Assembly (NCBI RefSeq): GCF_028640845.1
Contig: NC_080539.1
Span: forward strand, 102,822,554-102,886,553
From: Ahaetulla prasina
Taxonomy: Eukaryota > Chordata > Lepidosauria > Squamata > Colubridae
Length of the DNA stretch: 64,000 nucleotides
Reading direction: 5' to 3'
Under the pieces are notes generated by a model. That model ran no database searches, was not told where the DNA came from, and worked only from the letters and a program-made list of their open reading frames with translations. The translations under genes were made by a program, and so were the position numbers. Below, piece by piece: positions 20,806 through 33,252 of this stretch (positions are counted from its first letter, which is position 1; each line of letters starts with the position of its first letter).

Positions 20806-22289
20806 AGGATTGTATTCCTGCAGTGCGAATATTTTAGGATTAAATGCAATAAATAGATTTGAAATCAACCTTTAAAATCATGCTCATCATATCATTTCCA
20901 CACAGAGATGGACTACTTATTTATTTATCAACTTACATACCAGTCAAATCACCAAAGTAACTAGGTGGCTTCTGTATTAAGGTTTATTTAAAGGGGAGGG
21001 GAACCCTCTCATTTTTATAGTTGTTTTTATTTGGCTCATTGCAGCATTACTGCAGTGATAATTCCTCATTTATCCCATTCAGAACTCTGTTGCTGGTTTC
21101 TGTATTTTTCATTAACTTTATAAACTATATTATCCCAAGCTTTCTCATCCCAAAGAACAATGTATCTGTTACAGTTAGTTTCCAAAGAAGAAGAATAGGC
21201 CGAGCCATAAATTTTACAATCTTAATGTGGTACTTTCTTTTAAACTACTAATTAAAGTTAACACTGTAAAGAAGCTAATTGTTTAAATGTGGTCAGGCCT
21301 GAGAGGTAATAAATTATTTCTTTGTTTTAATACTAACTGGCTATTAGTCTTTTATTTCAAGACAGATTTTACCATCTTTTAAAAATAATATATAGTTACA
21401 GAGCTTTTTATGTTTCTTAGGACCTGTTTTGTATGCTTATACAACGAGCAAAAGTGTCTTGAATATTTAAAAGCAAGATTTGTAATATTTAACTACACAT
21501 GACTACCTATGAATAAATTCAGCTGAAGCCCCTACTTTGGACCATTAATCTTTAAAAATTAGATGTAAGAGCCCTTAGAGAGGCAGGCATGTTTGTCATG
21601 GGATAAACTTTCCGTTAGTAATTAGTTCAGGTAGAATGGTTTGATGTATGTCCTTTCCCCAAGTTGTCTTGATCACTACCAAGTGATAGTTAGTGACTGA
21701 GATATAAAAAGGAGGAAATAAGCAAGATTTTCCAAGCTTCTGCAGGCTGAAAACCTGAGTTTTATACAGAAATACACTGAAGAAGATACTAACTTATGAA
21801 AGTTTTTTTCAGGAGAATGACATAGATTTTTCATAGGGCAACAATATTGTTTCTGGAGGAGGCAGAAACTAGGTAACATGAAGATTGGTTTGTTGTGGAA
21901 GGAAATGAACATTACATGCCAATTATAATAAATATCGATCCTGCCTGAACTGGGATTCAGAATGTTTAGGTGATTATGTATTTAAATCGGTCCACAAGGA
22001 TTTCTAGGTATTAAATGTCAATTGATAGATATCCTCAATATAAAGGAGCCTAATTATGAGTTCATTTAGGATTTATTAGAATTTATATTGTAGCAAGGAT
22101 TTTTTTCTGCTGGGTTCTTAAGATTCCAAAGGCTAAATTTTTACTAGTACAAAAATATTAATAAAAATGCCTTTTTAAAAAAGACTAATATACCTCTATA
22201 AACCAAACAATAGAAAAGGTTAACGTATATTTTTAATAGGTTAAAAACTATTATTTATCTTTAAAAGATGTAAAATACCTTGATTCCCC
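20806..22289. other. unique AT-rich non-coding DNA
   Basis: No repeat or exon recognised in this stretch. Confidence 0.4.
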
Positions 22290-23040
22290 TTTTTCAGAAT
22301 GAGAAGTCTTAAATACGGCAAGTAGCCTGGGCCCCTGTGTCTTAACAGGGAAATTTTTTAAGGAGTTTAAAGAAATTCTGATCTTAGAATTTTTGTTAAT
22401 TAGCAATTTTTTCCACCAAGGATATTCTGTCCCTCAACGTGGGAAATATTCAAAATAATTTTAATTCTCAAACCAGGTAAAGGTTTATCATCATCATCTT
22501 TTAGACCTATATCTTTTCTTAATATAAATTATACACTAAGGTTTTAGCTGATCATTTCAAATTAATATGAACAGGAAAATTATACATTCTGTCCAATCAG
22601 GATTTATCCCCAAAAGAAATATATCAGGTCCCGCTAGGAAATTGTTGAATATCATTAACCATTGTAAAATTAATACATGGTTTCTATTATTTTGCTATCT
22701 ATGCATTTTTAATACTTTTGATTTTGTTGAAAGGATCTTTTTAAAATAAACATTACATAAACTTGAATTTGTTGATTATTTCTTCTGTTGATGGGTCAAA
22801 TTTATAATCATACTTTTGCTCGGATAAGAATTAATAGCTATGATTCATAGCAATGTGTTTTTTTAAGTCATAAAGCACTTGTTTATCACCACTGTTAATT
22901 GAGTTTGTTATAGAAATAAGATAGCATTTTGTGCTAACAAGGAAATAAAAATAGGAGGAAAAAAATTATTAAACTTGTTTGCTACTGACACAATTCTGAC
23001 TTTTTCAAATCTTAAACATTGTTCAAAATCGTAGAAGACA
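22290..23040 (+). pseudogene. fossil L1-clade ORF2 (reverse transcriptase) fragment
   Basis: Across several frames the + strand recovers L1/Tx1-type RT segments. An LDSPF motif lies near 22280, KEFKEIL and IPKPGKG near 22350-22490, FRPISFLNI near 22500, then QSGFIPKRNIS and NIINHCKI (22590-22670). A degenerate 'LLFCYLCIFNTFDFVE' (the LDIFKAFD block) follows, and a decayed ADD-like segment lies near 22980. Numerous frameshifts and stops show an old copy. It belongs to a different, much older lineage than the L1 at 10517-12788. Confidence 0.7.
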
Positions 23041-23286
23041 GAGGAAATGGCCTTGAAGAGCAGGACAAACTTGCTACCAAGGCAACAGTCAGATAAGCAG
23101 GGCTTTAGCCCATTCTAAGAAACTAATCTGAGTAATTGTCACAAATAACCTCTTTCTTAGTTCAGGTGAATTGAGAAAGTATGGAAGCACACTCAGATTT
23201 GCAGGATTCTGTTACTGTAGATGTCACAATAAAAGTAGCCCTCAGTTATATGTCATTAATTTCATAGTCAGGTCTATGTTATAGGG
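23041..23286. other. non-coding, possible tail of the L1 fossil
   Basis: No feature recognised. The L1-type fossil may extend a little into it. Confidence 0.3.
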
Positions 23287-23470
23287 CAGGGGTCCCCAAC
23301 CCTGGACTGCAGTCCACTACTGGGCCGTAGCCTATTCGGAATTGGGCCGTCCAGTGGCTGGCTGGAGTACATGCAAATGGGCAGCTCAACTTGCGCGACT
23401 GGCGGGCTGGTGGGTGCATAGATGCTGGCCTGCTGCATACATGGCCCAGTTCCCCTCCCCCCCACAGCCA
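23287..23470 (+). mobile_element. hAT-like MITE, 'GGGGTCCCCAACCCTGG' type
   Basis: It begins CAGGGGTCCCCAACCCTGGA followed by 'CCACTACTGGGCCGTAGCC', close to the element at 20515. The right end is degraded and no target duplication was found. The minus-strand 63-codon frame is not a gene. Confidence 0.5.
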
Positions 23471-24965
23471 GTGTATTGGAATTTACAGAGCCAGTAGTGT
23501 GTGTGGATCATACCTACAGTTAACCCATAAACTTTCAAACTAGAATGAACAGGTTCATACCTCATCTAAGTCTAAACTAAACAAACTATATGGTTTACAA
23601 TAGTGAGTGAATGCAGCTATTGTGAAACTATATTCTATTAAACATTAAAAGAGTATTGGTTTAGCTTAGCACATGGAGAAGAATTATACATTTTTAATTC
23701 TTAAATGAACTTTGTTTCTTCTATGTATTTTTTCTCCTGACTGTTAAAACTCTGGAAGAGCAAGCTATCTAATTGCACAAAAGCAGGAAATTGACATAGA
23801 AACAATAACAGTATTTTTTGCAAAAGCCAGTAGATTTCTGCTTCTGTCTCTCGTATTCAATTGGTATTTCAAGATTACTGCCTGAAAATTGCTGCGGGTT
23901 GACTGGTTCCAAATGTTTTAAGATGAGAACATTAGTCTTTAAATTAGTACATAAACTGCCTTTTAAAAAGAAATGAATGAGCTTGTGAAACAGCGTATTG
24001 GAAGCTTAAAATAGGTTCTTGTCTATTAGAGGCCCTTCTAACTCAGAAGAAGCATCAACATAATTGTCACGGTTTTCATTTTACAAAGAGCACGAAATTT
24101 TGGCAAAAGTATAAAAACTTTTTGTGGCTTGTCTGGCTTGTAGCCTAGTACTAAATCTTTGCTTCATAGATTTCTCTACTAAAGACAGGAAACCGAGTAA
24201 TAAATAAAATGTTATTCAGGTTGACTGTCATGACGATGAGACACACCTTCAAGTCCACATAATTTAGATGAAGAATGGATGTAGAACAGCACATTCTAAA
24301 ACAGGGATTACTTTTTAAATTTAGGATAGGTTAACCAGGTAGTTATTTAAGTTTTATTGTAATGTAGTATTTGTATTTATTTTGCCACATCCTTATATCA
24401 TGTAACCACTGTCCCTGTTTATCTGTTAGAGTAAATGTCTAATAAATCATTAAACATTTTGGATTTCATAGAAAAATATGAACTGGAAGAATTGTAGAAA
24501 GTTTTCTTACATAAATTAGGTTAATTTTCATCAGGTAATTTGCATTAACAACAGTTTACATTGGACTGAGAAAATGTAACTGGCCCAAAGTCACTCAGCT
24601 AACTTTCATGTTCTTGAATTTCTGGTATTAGGTAAATGTGAGGATCGAAATGAAAGAGGTTTGATTGACCAATTCAAGGAAGAACAGTCATATTCAATAG
24701 AGATAAGTTCATTTATCAAGAGGTCCTAGACACTAAGACAGCAGTAAATCCAGATTTGCTAGCATTTCAATCAAAGACTTGAATTGCATTATAGAATGGG
24801 TAGGAAGGGAAGATGCAGTTTCATCCCTGCTGCCTTCCTGCCACTCTCAAAATAGAGACTTTGAAAGTTGAATCCATATAACTGGCAGCTAGTATAGCTC
24901 CAGTATCTCCCCAAGAATGATTGCAAGTTGTATACCTCTATTATAGAAACCTTGACACTTTGAAT
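23471..24965. other. unique AT-rich non-coding DNA
   Basis: Apart from a scrap near 24566-24605 ('AACTGGCCCAAAGTCACTCA') that resembles an old SINE core, nothing is recognised. Confidence 0.4.
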
Positions 24966-25452
24966 ATTTATTTATTTATTTATTATTTAAATTTTTATAC
25001 CGCCCTTCTCCCGAAGGACTCAGGGCGGTTTACAGCCAGATAAAATAAACAGTACTATTACAAAATAAATACTATTAAAATACCACTAAAAAACTTATTC
25101 AATTTGGCCGCAATTAAAATTTAGCAAATAATAAAACCCATTAAAAACCCATTTAAAACCCCTTAAAAACCCACGAATTTAAAAACTAATCCAGTCCTGC
25201 GCAGATGAATAAATGTGTTTTAAGCTCGCGACGGAAGGTTCGGAGGTCCGGAAGTTGACGAAGTCCTGGGGGGAGTTCGTTCCAGAGGGTGGGAGCCCCC
25301 ACAGAGAAGGCCCTTCCCCTGGGTGTCGCCAGACGACACTGTCTCGCTGACGGCACCCTGAGGAGTCCCTCTCTGTGAGAGCGCACGGGTCGGTGAGAGG
25401 TATCCGGTAGCAGTAGGCGGTCCCGTAAGTAACCCAGCCCTATGCCATGGAG
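24966..25452 (-). mobile_element. L2/CR1-group LINE 3' end, minus strand
   Basis: The minus-strand C-terminal ORF2 remnant (25386-25186) reads RSHREGLLRVPSARQCRLAT ... TLWNELPPGLRQLPDL ... FRRELKTHLF. It is followed by the 3'UTR with 'CCGAAGGACTCAGGGCGG' on the + strand and an (ATTT)n tail at 24966-24985. It is frameshifted upstream and truncated at 25452. It belongs to the same family as the copies at 19768 and 35279. Confidence 0.85.
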
Positions 25453-26465
25453 CGTAGGCTCTTACTTTTCTGAGTAAGGCAAAAACTTTTGCAAACTGGT
25501 GCCTTATATGCCCCAAAACATAGTTTCTCAGGAAACAAGATGGTTTCAGACAGCATCCTATGTGCTAGTTTTTAGAGCTGTGGACCAGGGTAGAACATGC
25601 AGGTTAGGAAGGATTGTAGGGAAAGACATATTTCTTTGGCATAGACAGCAAAATGTCATACTGCTTGTTTTCTAAGCTTGGAATGTAAAAGATTTTAAAT
25701 TTAAAGACTGTTAAATGTAGAATAAAATTAACCTGTCCTTCACCAATATAATTGTCCATCTACTTCATTAATTAATTAATTAATTCCACTATAGAGTTTC
25801 CAAGGGAACTTGGTTTTCCCACAATGTGTCTAAAATATGATGATTTGAATCTGTCTACTTGATGAGAACTCTGGATTCATTTATACCATGAACCATGTCA
25901 TACAAAATTTGCCTCTCAAATACTCACAAATCATGAATATAAATAATTATAATTTATTGCAATAACTAAATGACAGATTTGTCATTCATTACACACAATG
26001 CTTATAAATAATTTATCATAGGGTGATAAAAGTTCTTAGCAGCAAAGAATGTTTCATCTAAGGCTTGGACAAAAAATCAACTTCGTTTTTATGGAACTTA
26101 TTAAGGTTCCTTCTTTGTGTCAGTTTTTCTGGTTAAGTTCCTTTGAACACCATTCCTTTTTGGGAGAGGACACTTAGTTGATGATCTCTGTCTTGTCTCT
26201 ATCACCTGACAATATCCTACCAACTTTTCCTAGCAACAAATCCAGCCCTTTTCTCTCCCTTTTACTATGTTACAAAAACCCTTTCTATTGCCTTTAACAT
26301 CTTTGCAAAATGGCAATTTAATATCTAAAGTGCAAAAAGATTATTACAATTATGCAGCTTATTACAGTTTAACAATTTAACATTTAAAACTAATGTTTGA
26401 TTTTGGTTACCTTCTAAGGAATGAGGTGCCTTTCTATGTGAGTGTGTTTAGTTCGGGATTGTATG
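25453..26465. other. unique AT-rich non-coding DNA
   Basis: It contains a short (ATTA)n run near 25769-25788. No repeat family or exon recognised. Confidence 0.4.
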
Positions 26466-26473
26466 GTTTAGAT

Positions 26474-26607
26474 CCGGGGTCGCCAGCCTTGGAAACTTTA
26501 AGCGTGGAGGACTTCAACTCCCAGAATTCCCCAGGCAGCTTTGCTGGCTGGAGAATTCTGAGAGTTGAAGTCTTTCAGGCTTAAAGTTCCCAAGGTTGGA
26601 GACCCTG
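26474..26607. mobile_element. hAT-like MITE, family B, 134 bp
   Basis: Palindromic element: CCGGGGTCGCCAGCCTTGG at one end, CCAAGGTTGGAGACCCTG at the other, and 'GACTTCAACTCCCAGAATTC' pairing with 'GAATTCTGAGAGTTGAAGTC' inside. A perfect 8-bp target duplication GTTTAGAT flanks it (26466-26473 and 26608-26615). Same family as 34053-34187 and the 58-bp derivative at 14613. Confidence 0.9.
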
Positions 26608-26615
26608 GTTTAGAT

Positions 26616-27247
26616 TGATGTACTTGTCCAGAAACAATTTGGCCTTAGGAAAAACATGTGCTGTTAGTATTTGTAGGAATACATTATTACATACAAGAGA
26701 AAAGTAAAAGGTCTCACCTCTGGTTCTGGGGAATTAAACTATTTTCTGAACTTATTCAGCCATTAACAAAGAAACCTGTTATTTCTTGCAAAGTCCGATT
26801 TTGAATTATATGAGAGCATCTTCAGAAGAGCCTCTTTCACTGTTTGAAGTGACCAGGCAGGAAAGATCAGTGTAGACTCTCTAACCATAACTGTGCATAG
26901 ATACTGTTCACCATCTGACACCATTTGCAGCTATTTGCAAATCCTGTGACAACTGGCATTGTAAGGATCACACCCAAAAGAGGAACCTGCTTTTTCTGGT
27001 TGAGTGCAGTCCCGTACAGAACAAGCTTCATCTTAATCCCAGAGTACAATATGTTCTCTACGAAAAGCATCCCCATCGTGTGTGAAGTTGTTTATTCTTG
27101 CTTATCCAGACTATTATCAAGAGTATTCATTGTTCAAGAATAGTGGTTTCTTCCTTGAAGAGAAAAGATAGTAAGCAGCATAGCTAGGTGTCATTAACAT
27201 ACTGAAGGATCTCCCTGAATAGTTTCATGAACACTCACTGCCAGTAG
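26616..27247. other. non-coding, nothing certain
   Basis: Overlapping frames on both strands near 26867-27143 have no recognisable domain. The region may be the decayed upstream part of the Penelope-like element that follows, but I cannot show it. Confidence 0.35.
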
Positions 27248-28079
27248 ATGTTTGTATTGAATGAGCAAGCATTCCTCCCTGTCATTCAACTGATCATTGT
27301 AGCTTTTCAATTGATTGCTGATGGCATTAGCATCCTCATCGTCATCCTGAAATTGTGGTTATCCTTACTAGTGGTCTTCATCAAATCCATCAAAAGATCC
27401 GCAGGAGCTCCTCCTTTACAAAGACGAGAACAACAAACATAGCAATGTTGTCATTCCATATGTTGCAGGACCATCTGAAAAGCTCAGGAGAATTTTCAGT
27501 CAGCACAACATACATGTACTGTACACTTTAAACCCAAGAATACACTGAGGCAGAAGCTTGTCCACCCAAGGATAAAACAAACAGACAAAAACAACTGATC
27601 AATGTAATTATGCAATACAATGCAGTGAGACATGTGCAGATCTGTACACTGGTGAAACAAAACAACCACTTCACAAGCGCATGGCACAACATAGGAGATC
27701 AAACCCGTCAGGACAAGATTCAGCGCTCCATCTGCATTTGAAAGACAAAGGTCACTCTTTTGAAGACAGCAAAGTCCACATTTTGGATAGAGAGGATCAT
27801 TGGTTTGAAAGAGATGTAAAAGAGGCCTTCCCTTCTGTTGAGAGGCCTTCTCTCAACAGAAGGGAAGGAATAAGACGTCACCTATCTCCAGCCAATATCG
27901 CATTGCTTGCAGCAGTGCCAAGAAGATTCCAGGACCTGGAAGGACCTGAGAATCTCCACAGGCATCCCCATCTACACTTGCAAAGATTACAAATAGGTAG
28001 ACAGGCAAAGAACCAAATATTATTTGCTCAGGTAAGACAAAGGGAATCATCTCAGCCCCTCTTCTTTCTAATGTTTTAA
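27248..28079 (+). pseudogene. Penelope-like retroelement, C-terminal GIY-YIG region (decayed)
   Basis: Penelope-like elements encode an RT followed by a GIY-YIG endonuclease. Here a frameshifted path reads RRIF-S-QHNI, then LRQKLVHP-KDKT-type text (about 27510-27590), a Cys-poor 'DLYTGETKQPLHKRMAQHRR' stretch (27635-27700) and an open 132-codon frame (27681-28076). That frame reads QDSALHLHLKDKGHSFED, VHILDREDHWFER, VKEAF and ERPSLNRREG. YTG corresponds to the YIG half of the motif and the HKRMAQHRR arginines fit the domain. A palindromic alteration (27827-27867) replaces the expected residues after VKEA. No RT is visible, so it is 5'-truncated and dead. Confidence 0.8.
27827..27867. repeat. 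18-bp perfect inverted repeat, 5-nt loop
   Basis: CTTCCCTTCTGTTGAGAG (27827-27844), loop GCCTT, CTCTCAACAGAAGGGAAG (27850-27867). It lies within the Penelope-derived frame. The right arm fits the conserved ERPSLNR coding text, so the left arm looks like a copied inverse of it. Confidence 0.9.
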
Positions 28080-28981
28080 AAAAAGAAGCTTGGCTAAAAT
28101 CCAAGTCTGGAAAGAGGGAGGAAGAGCAAAAAGAGCAAGAATACACTAGATGGGAGGCTGAAAGAAGTCAGGCTCTAATCTCCCCTAAGCCTCAAAAACT
28201 AAGCTTGGAAAAGCTAAAAGCAATTCAAAGTAAAACTGAATCAGGAAGAGAACTGGTCAGGATTTTATGTTTTATTGTAATGGGTGTTATATACTTTAAT
28301 GTCTCTGAGTATTTGTGATTAATGTCTCTAGTGCCATGTTCTCTGCAAATGCTAAGTGAATTGTATTTTGTTTGTTTTTATGCTCCTCGGAACCTATGGA
28401 CTTCAGAGTGCAAGCTGGTGAACCATCATATGATCTGCTCGGAGATCTCTTTTGTACAATTCTGTGGAAGGTTAAAAATAAGATGCTGTGTGTGATTTTA
28501 GTAGCACAATTGGATTTTCTCTACAAATCACCATTTTCACAGTAAGCTGCTTAAAGCAGTAGAAGAATACATTTTCTATTTAATTTTATTTAATTTAATT
28601 TTTAGTTAAACATAATTTACAATTAAACTTCTTATATTGTTCTGACTTGGTGTGTGTGTGTGTGTGTGTGTTTGTGTGCAGTGGTTCTTCTCGCACACAC
28701 ATATCAAGCTCATGCTACAATTATAGGAGGTGGCTTTAAAGATGTTCACTCTTATCATTCCTGAATTTTTTGATTTTTTTTACTTAGAGGCTGCGGGATT
28801 TCTATCCATCCCATACACAGAGATTAAAATACTGTGCACAGGGAGGTAGTGGCAGAGAAAGTACTTTAAATTTGCTGTATCAACATTGGGGTTGATAGTC
28901 CAGCCAGCTTGTGTAATAACCCAGACTCGCAGAGATAACTGGGAAGAAAGGGGAGAAACATTTCTTGTTCATCGTATAGGC
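28080..28981. other. non-coding with a (TG)n tract
   Basis: It holds a (TG)n run at about 28650-28671, variable TTTGTGTG beyond, and AATTT-rich sequence before it. No exon or transposon recognised. Confidence 0.45.
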
Positions 28982-29285
28982 CAGTGATAGTGAACCTTTT
29001 TGGCACTAAGTGTTGAAAAGGTTGCATGGAAATGTCACACATGCACATGTGTGCTCATTGGGACTACACTCCGGAAAAGCCAAACTTCTGGGTTCTAGTA
29101 TGCATGCGCACCATATAATCAGCTTGCCGGTGCGCATGCACACACTGGTTTTTGGCACTGCCACATGCGCGAAGGACAGCTGATCGTCGTGCGCACATGC
29201 GGGCTAGAAACCCGGAAGACAAACAGGCAAAGCTGCGCGTGCCGGGCAACATGGCTTTGTGTGCCACTTTTGGCATGCCATAGAT
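28982..29285 (+). mobile_element. hAT-like MITE, 'CAGTGATAGTGAACC' type
   Basis: It begins CAGTGATAGTGAACCTTTTT followed by 'GGCACTAAGTG'; near the other end 'GTGTGCCACTTTTGGCATGC' inversely echoes 'TTTTTGGCAC'. The interior is rich in CpG/TpG ('GCGCATGCACACAC', 'GTGCGCACATGCG'), as I recall for this reptile family. The last bases and target duplication are degraded. Confidence 0.6.
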
Positions 29286-30716
29286 TAAACAGTTTAAGAA
29301 ATAGAACTGCATGGAGCACCATAGATAATCAATTTAGGAGTATTTTATTTTATTATTTTATTTGGAAATATTTAAACTTTTTTGAAATAGTAACATGTTA
29401 TCAAAGAAGCAAGAAGAAGTATGAGGGAATAGTTATTTTATTGTTCATGACTTATGGAACACACACACACAGAGAAATGCATAAATAAATGTTTTTTTTA
29501 ATGTTGCTACAAAATTTACATTTTGCAATTATCTATTGTAAAAATCTGATACAGAATAGGTTATTCTGCTTTAAAGTTCAGAATAAAACTGTGTAATCTT
29601 CATGTTTCTTCAGCACAAAATGGGACATACTTGAGAAAAAGTAAACTCAAGACCTTCAAGTCATCTTGGACACTTTATTTTGGATAAAGATTTCCATCTA
29701 TGCACCCTAATCCAACAAGAATTTTATTGAATTCTTCTGTCAAAATGTCTCTTTATCTTGATATCCAAAAACTACTGTCCAAGTAATTTTGAGAATGGAA
29801 ATTTCTTTGCAGGCACGTAACTATTTTCAAGAACTAAATTTATTCTGTAATGTAAATGTCACTCAGCAACCTTATTCATCCATGTGTAGTTTAATGAACA
29901 GTATTCTGTTTAAGATGTTCTTATAATATGTTACATATTGTGGTAGTGTTAATTTAAGCTAATAAGTATTAAGTTTGGGAAAGTTTTTCAATTTTGACTA
30001 CTAAATTTGAAGTATATTTTGAGCAACACATGTATTTTCATATTTATCCTATAGAATAGTAGTCTAAACATGTGACTATGCCTATTATTCATCTATGTTT
30101 GTAATTATTATTTCAAGCATCTGAGCAACAGTGCTGACTATGATGAGGGTATATTACCTGGGTTATATTAGGATTTTTAAAAAATTCATATATCTTGTTT
30201 TCCTAGTTTTGTAGAAACCCAGCTACCATAACTGCTTTATATTATCCGAAAATAAATATCTAAAATAGATTAATCCTAATACCACAGAAATATTGGAACA
30301 GTACTTAATGGCTTTTTAAAATGAGCATTCATTGTTGGAGCAGAAATTCCTGGCACATGACCATTATATCTCTTCTGTGATTCCCACGATTGGGACCAGG
30401 ACAGCTTTGTTAAATTAATGCAGCACATTCCATAGTTTGTTTTCATTGTATCAATTACAAATGGTTTCCTGACTATACTAAACTTTAGCAAATGTAATAC
30501 TATTGTAAACTAAAAACAAAAAAACGATTTCCAGCATGAGTGAATAATCCCAACAAGCAGATTTGATTTTTTTTGAACCCTTCATTCTCCATGATTCATT
30601 ATTTTTCGTATGCTTATAAATCCAGCTAATATTTTTAGACTGAATATCTCAGGCCATGTGACAATAACCTCAAGAATATCATCATTCAAATTAAACATTG
30701 ATGGTGCAGAAAATGT
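29286..30716. other. unique AT-rich non-coding DNA
   Basis: It holds a short (AC)n near 29458-29470. No exon or repeat family recognised. Confidence 0.4.
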
Positions 30717-30850
30717 AGAGAATCAGTTGGGTGTAGTGGTTAAAGCACTGGTGAGAAACCAGTAGATCGAGAGTTCTAATCCCATCTGAGGCACAAAGCC
30801 ATTGGTGTGACCCTGAGCCAGCTTTTTTCTCTCAGTTCTAGAAAGTGGAT
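30717..30850 (+). mobile_element. Sauria-type SINE head fragment
   Basis: 'TCAGTTGGGTGTAGTGGTTA', 'AAGCACTGGTGAGAAACCAG', 'GATCGAGAGTTCTAATCCC' and 'TGTGACCCTGAGCCAGC' match the tRNA-like promoter head (A and B box) and start of the body. The BovB-like 3' part is missing. Confidence 0.7.
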
Positions 30851-31044
30851 TTTGAATATGTCTTTCTAATCCTGAACTAATATTCTAATCATGATACTTT
30901 ACTGCCTCTTATAATTAAAGTGCACATGGAAAATGGCACTAAAGAGTTTAAAAGAACCTCAGATTACAGCCAAAAAACAATTATGCATAACTACATTGAA
31001 TCTTCAGAAAGGAGATTGTCTTTTCCTAAAGATGGTTATCTCAT

Positions 31045-31133
31045 TGTTTTATGTACACTGAGAGCATATGCACCAAACAAATTCCTTGTGTGTCCAATCA
31101 CACTTGGCCAATAAATTCTATTCTATTCTAAAT
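31045..31133 (+). mobile_element. LINE 3' end with (ATTCT)n tail
   Basis: 'ATGTACACTGAGAGCATATG', 'CACCAAACAAATTCCTTGTG' and 'TGTCCAATCACACTTGGCCA' are followed by AATAAATTCTATTCTATTCT. The same 3' end recurs at 56455-56552. The ATTCT tail is typical of CR1-group LINEs. There is no coding remnant. Confidence 0.7.
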
Positions 31134-32281
31134 TCTATTGTTGAAGGACTTTTCAGAAGCTTCCTACAAGTCTGCTTGTTTGTTTCCTTTGGTTTCATGG
31201 TGCCTGCTAATCCAGAATGTTTTAATGTAGTTAATAGTTTGTTTCTTGGGAGTTTACTGATTGCTAAATAAGTGTGGCATTGTTGCTACTCTTCTGTAAT
31301 TTTATGTTAGTTGAATTCATAGAAAATAATAAGCATAAATTGCTGAGAATTTGTGTTTGCTAGGAATTATGGCATTACAGTTATGAGTAAATAAAGCTTA
31401 GCTGGAGATTCCTACAACATTGCCAGTATGTTGAAGAATTATAACGGAAATGGTTTCTAGAAACTAGAAAGGAAATTGTTTCTTCCTAAGTTTCAAGAAA
31501 CCCTCCCAGGAAAGTACAGCATTCAATTGGTTGCCTTATAATTCTTTTTTTCAGTATTTGTCTTGGCTTCTTGTACTCTATAGTGGGGAAAACTCTAGTT
31601 CTGTTTGTTTCTTTGCATTCATTTCTTGCCAGTTATTTAGATACAAAATAAAAGCAGTCAGTATAATAGAAAAGAAAGAATGTTCTTTAGCATAATAGAG
31701 CTAACTGCAGAGTTTCTAGAAAACAAGGTCAGCTCTCTATTTTTGAAGAAAATTGTAGAGAGAAACATACATCAGATTATTACACATTTAAACATTGTGA
31801 TGGATATGAAACTAGAAATACTCATGCTGTCCTGTATATGTTACCTTGTTTGTTGAATTTCTTTGTTATTAAAAATATAAAATGCTTTCAAAATATGTTA
31901 GCGTACAAAAAAGGAAGCTTTTCAATTCATGATTGTAAAATGGGAAACTAGACCTGAATATATAATTTATATTGGCCTAGATTTAGAAGCTTTTCCTCAT
32001 TTATTCTCAGATAAATATATAACAGAATAAATAAACTTGTCTATAACTAGACAGTGGTTATTGTTTAAAACCTTTCTTACTGACTTATTATTGCAATATT
32101 TTATATAGAGTGAGAACCTGCACAATAAACTGTTTTTGAATATTGTAGAATGACGGGTTTCATGATACTCTTCACAAATATTTAAGCCATGTTCGTTCTC
32201 TCTCTCCCTCTTCCCCTCCCCCATCCCTCTCTCTGTACCCATATGTATTTTTATGTATATGTATGTTTTTGTGTAGATGTA
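31134..32281. other. unique AT-rich non-coding DNA
   Basis: It contains a short pyrimidine (TCTC/CCCT) tract near 32194-32235 and nothing else recognised. Confidence 0.4.
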
Positions 32282-33252
32282 TAGATATCCTCGACATATG
32301 ACAGACCACTTAATGAACTTTCAAAGTTACAACAAAATTACATACGACCTTGTTTCAAAGTTATGACAGCTACAGCACCTCTGTGTTTATTCTTTCTTCT
32401 GACCAACCACAGGGATGCTGCAGAGCCCCCCCCTTCTCTCCCACCTCACCAGGAACCCAGCACTTAAACCTGCTCCCCATATGTCCATCACCCATCACAC
32501 TTCCTTTTTGAAGCTCACTGGACCTTATGTTGGGAAAGGAGGGAAGGCCACATGTCCCTGGGCCATGCAGTGGCAACCCAGAAGTAGTCACCATTTTATC
32601 CTGTGGGCAGGAACAAAATGGCAGCCTCCAGACAACTGATTTGTTTTGCTGCCTTAACAGAGTCTGCACAGCACTGCAGAAGTTCTAAACATGGCAGAAA
32701 GCTTCTGCAGTGCTGTGTAGAATTCATTTAAGCAGAAAAATTGAGTACTTTATTTTCAGGCTGCACAACAACAACCTGAATATGACTGCCACTTTGTGGG
32801 TGGGACAACTGGAATTGCACCATGCAGTTGCACAATTTAGCAACACATTCTAACCCTCTGAAAGGCCTCCAATTCTTCATAAGGTAAAGTGAGAAAGTGG
32901 ATATTTGGTCTGATGGGACCGGAATTAGGCCTAACGCTTGGGGGGATCCTGTGGGAATGGGGGAAAGCCTGTAGAGACCCAAGGGACTAAAGTGGAACAT
33001 GGAACTTATTTTGGGAGGGGGACGTTAGGGAAGCCTTGGGAGGGCCAGGGCAGGTTAGTTTGGGCCTACGCTAGATGTCCAAGGGTCTCTCCCACCCCTG
33101 AAGCACTCTGTGTTCTGCTTAATGACCTGCACATTCATTTAACAATTCATTGGGGAGAGCATATATGGTGGGGCTTGTTAGATGAGATAATTAACTTAAC
33201 CACCATCGTGATTGGGCAGGTTCCATTATAGTCATATCTCGAGGATTACCTG
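32282..33252 (+). mobile_element. TA-flanked MITE, family C, long diverged copy
   Basis: The left end TAGATATCCTCGACATATGA and right end 'CATATCTCGAGGATTACCTG' are inverted matches to the family C ends and are flanked by TA. The 971-bp length exceeds the roughly 270-445 bp siblings, because the middle carries unrelated G-rich sequence and a perfect 16-bp hairpin (32667-32682 with 32702-32717). Only the outer about 100-150 bp resemble the family, so it is either a longer relative or a copy with an insertion. Confidence 0.6.
32667..32717. repeat. 16-bp perfect inverted repeat
   Basis: CACAGCACTGCAGAAG (32667-32682) and CTTCTGCAGTGCTGTG (32702-32717), with a 19-nt spacer, inside the long family C element. 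Confidence 0.9.

Noticed and set aside
20443..20856. 137-codon open frame on +
   Set aside because: It runs across the end of a family C MITE and a hAT-like MITE, with no domain.
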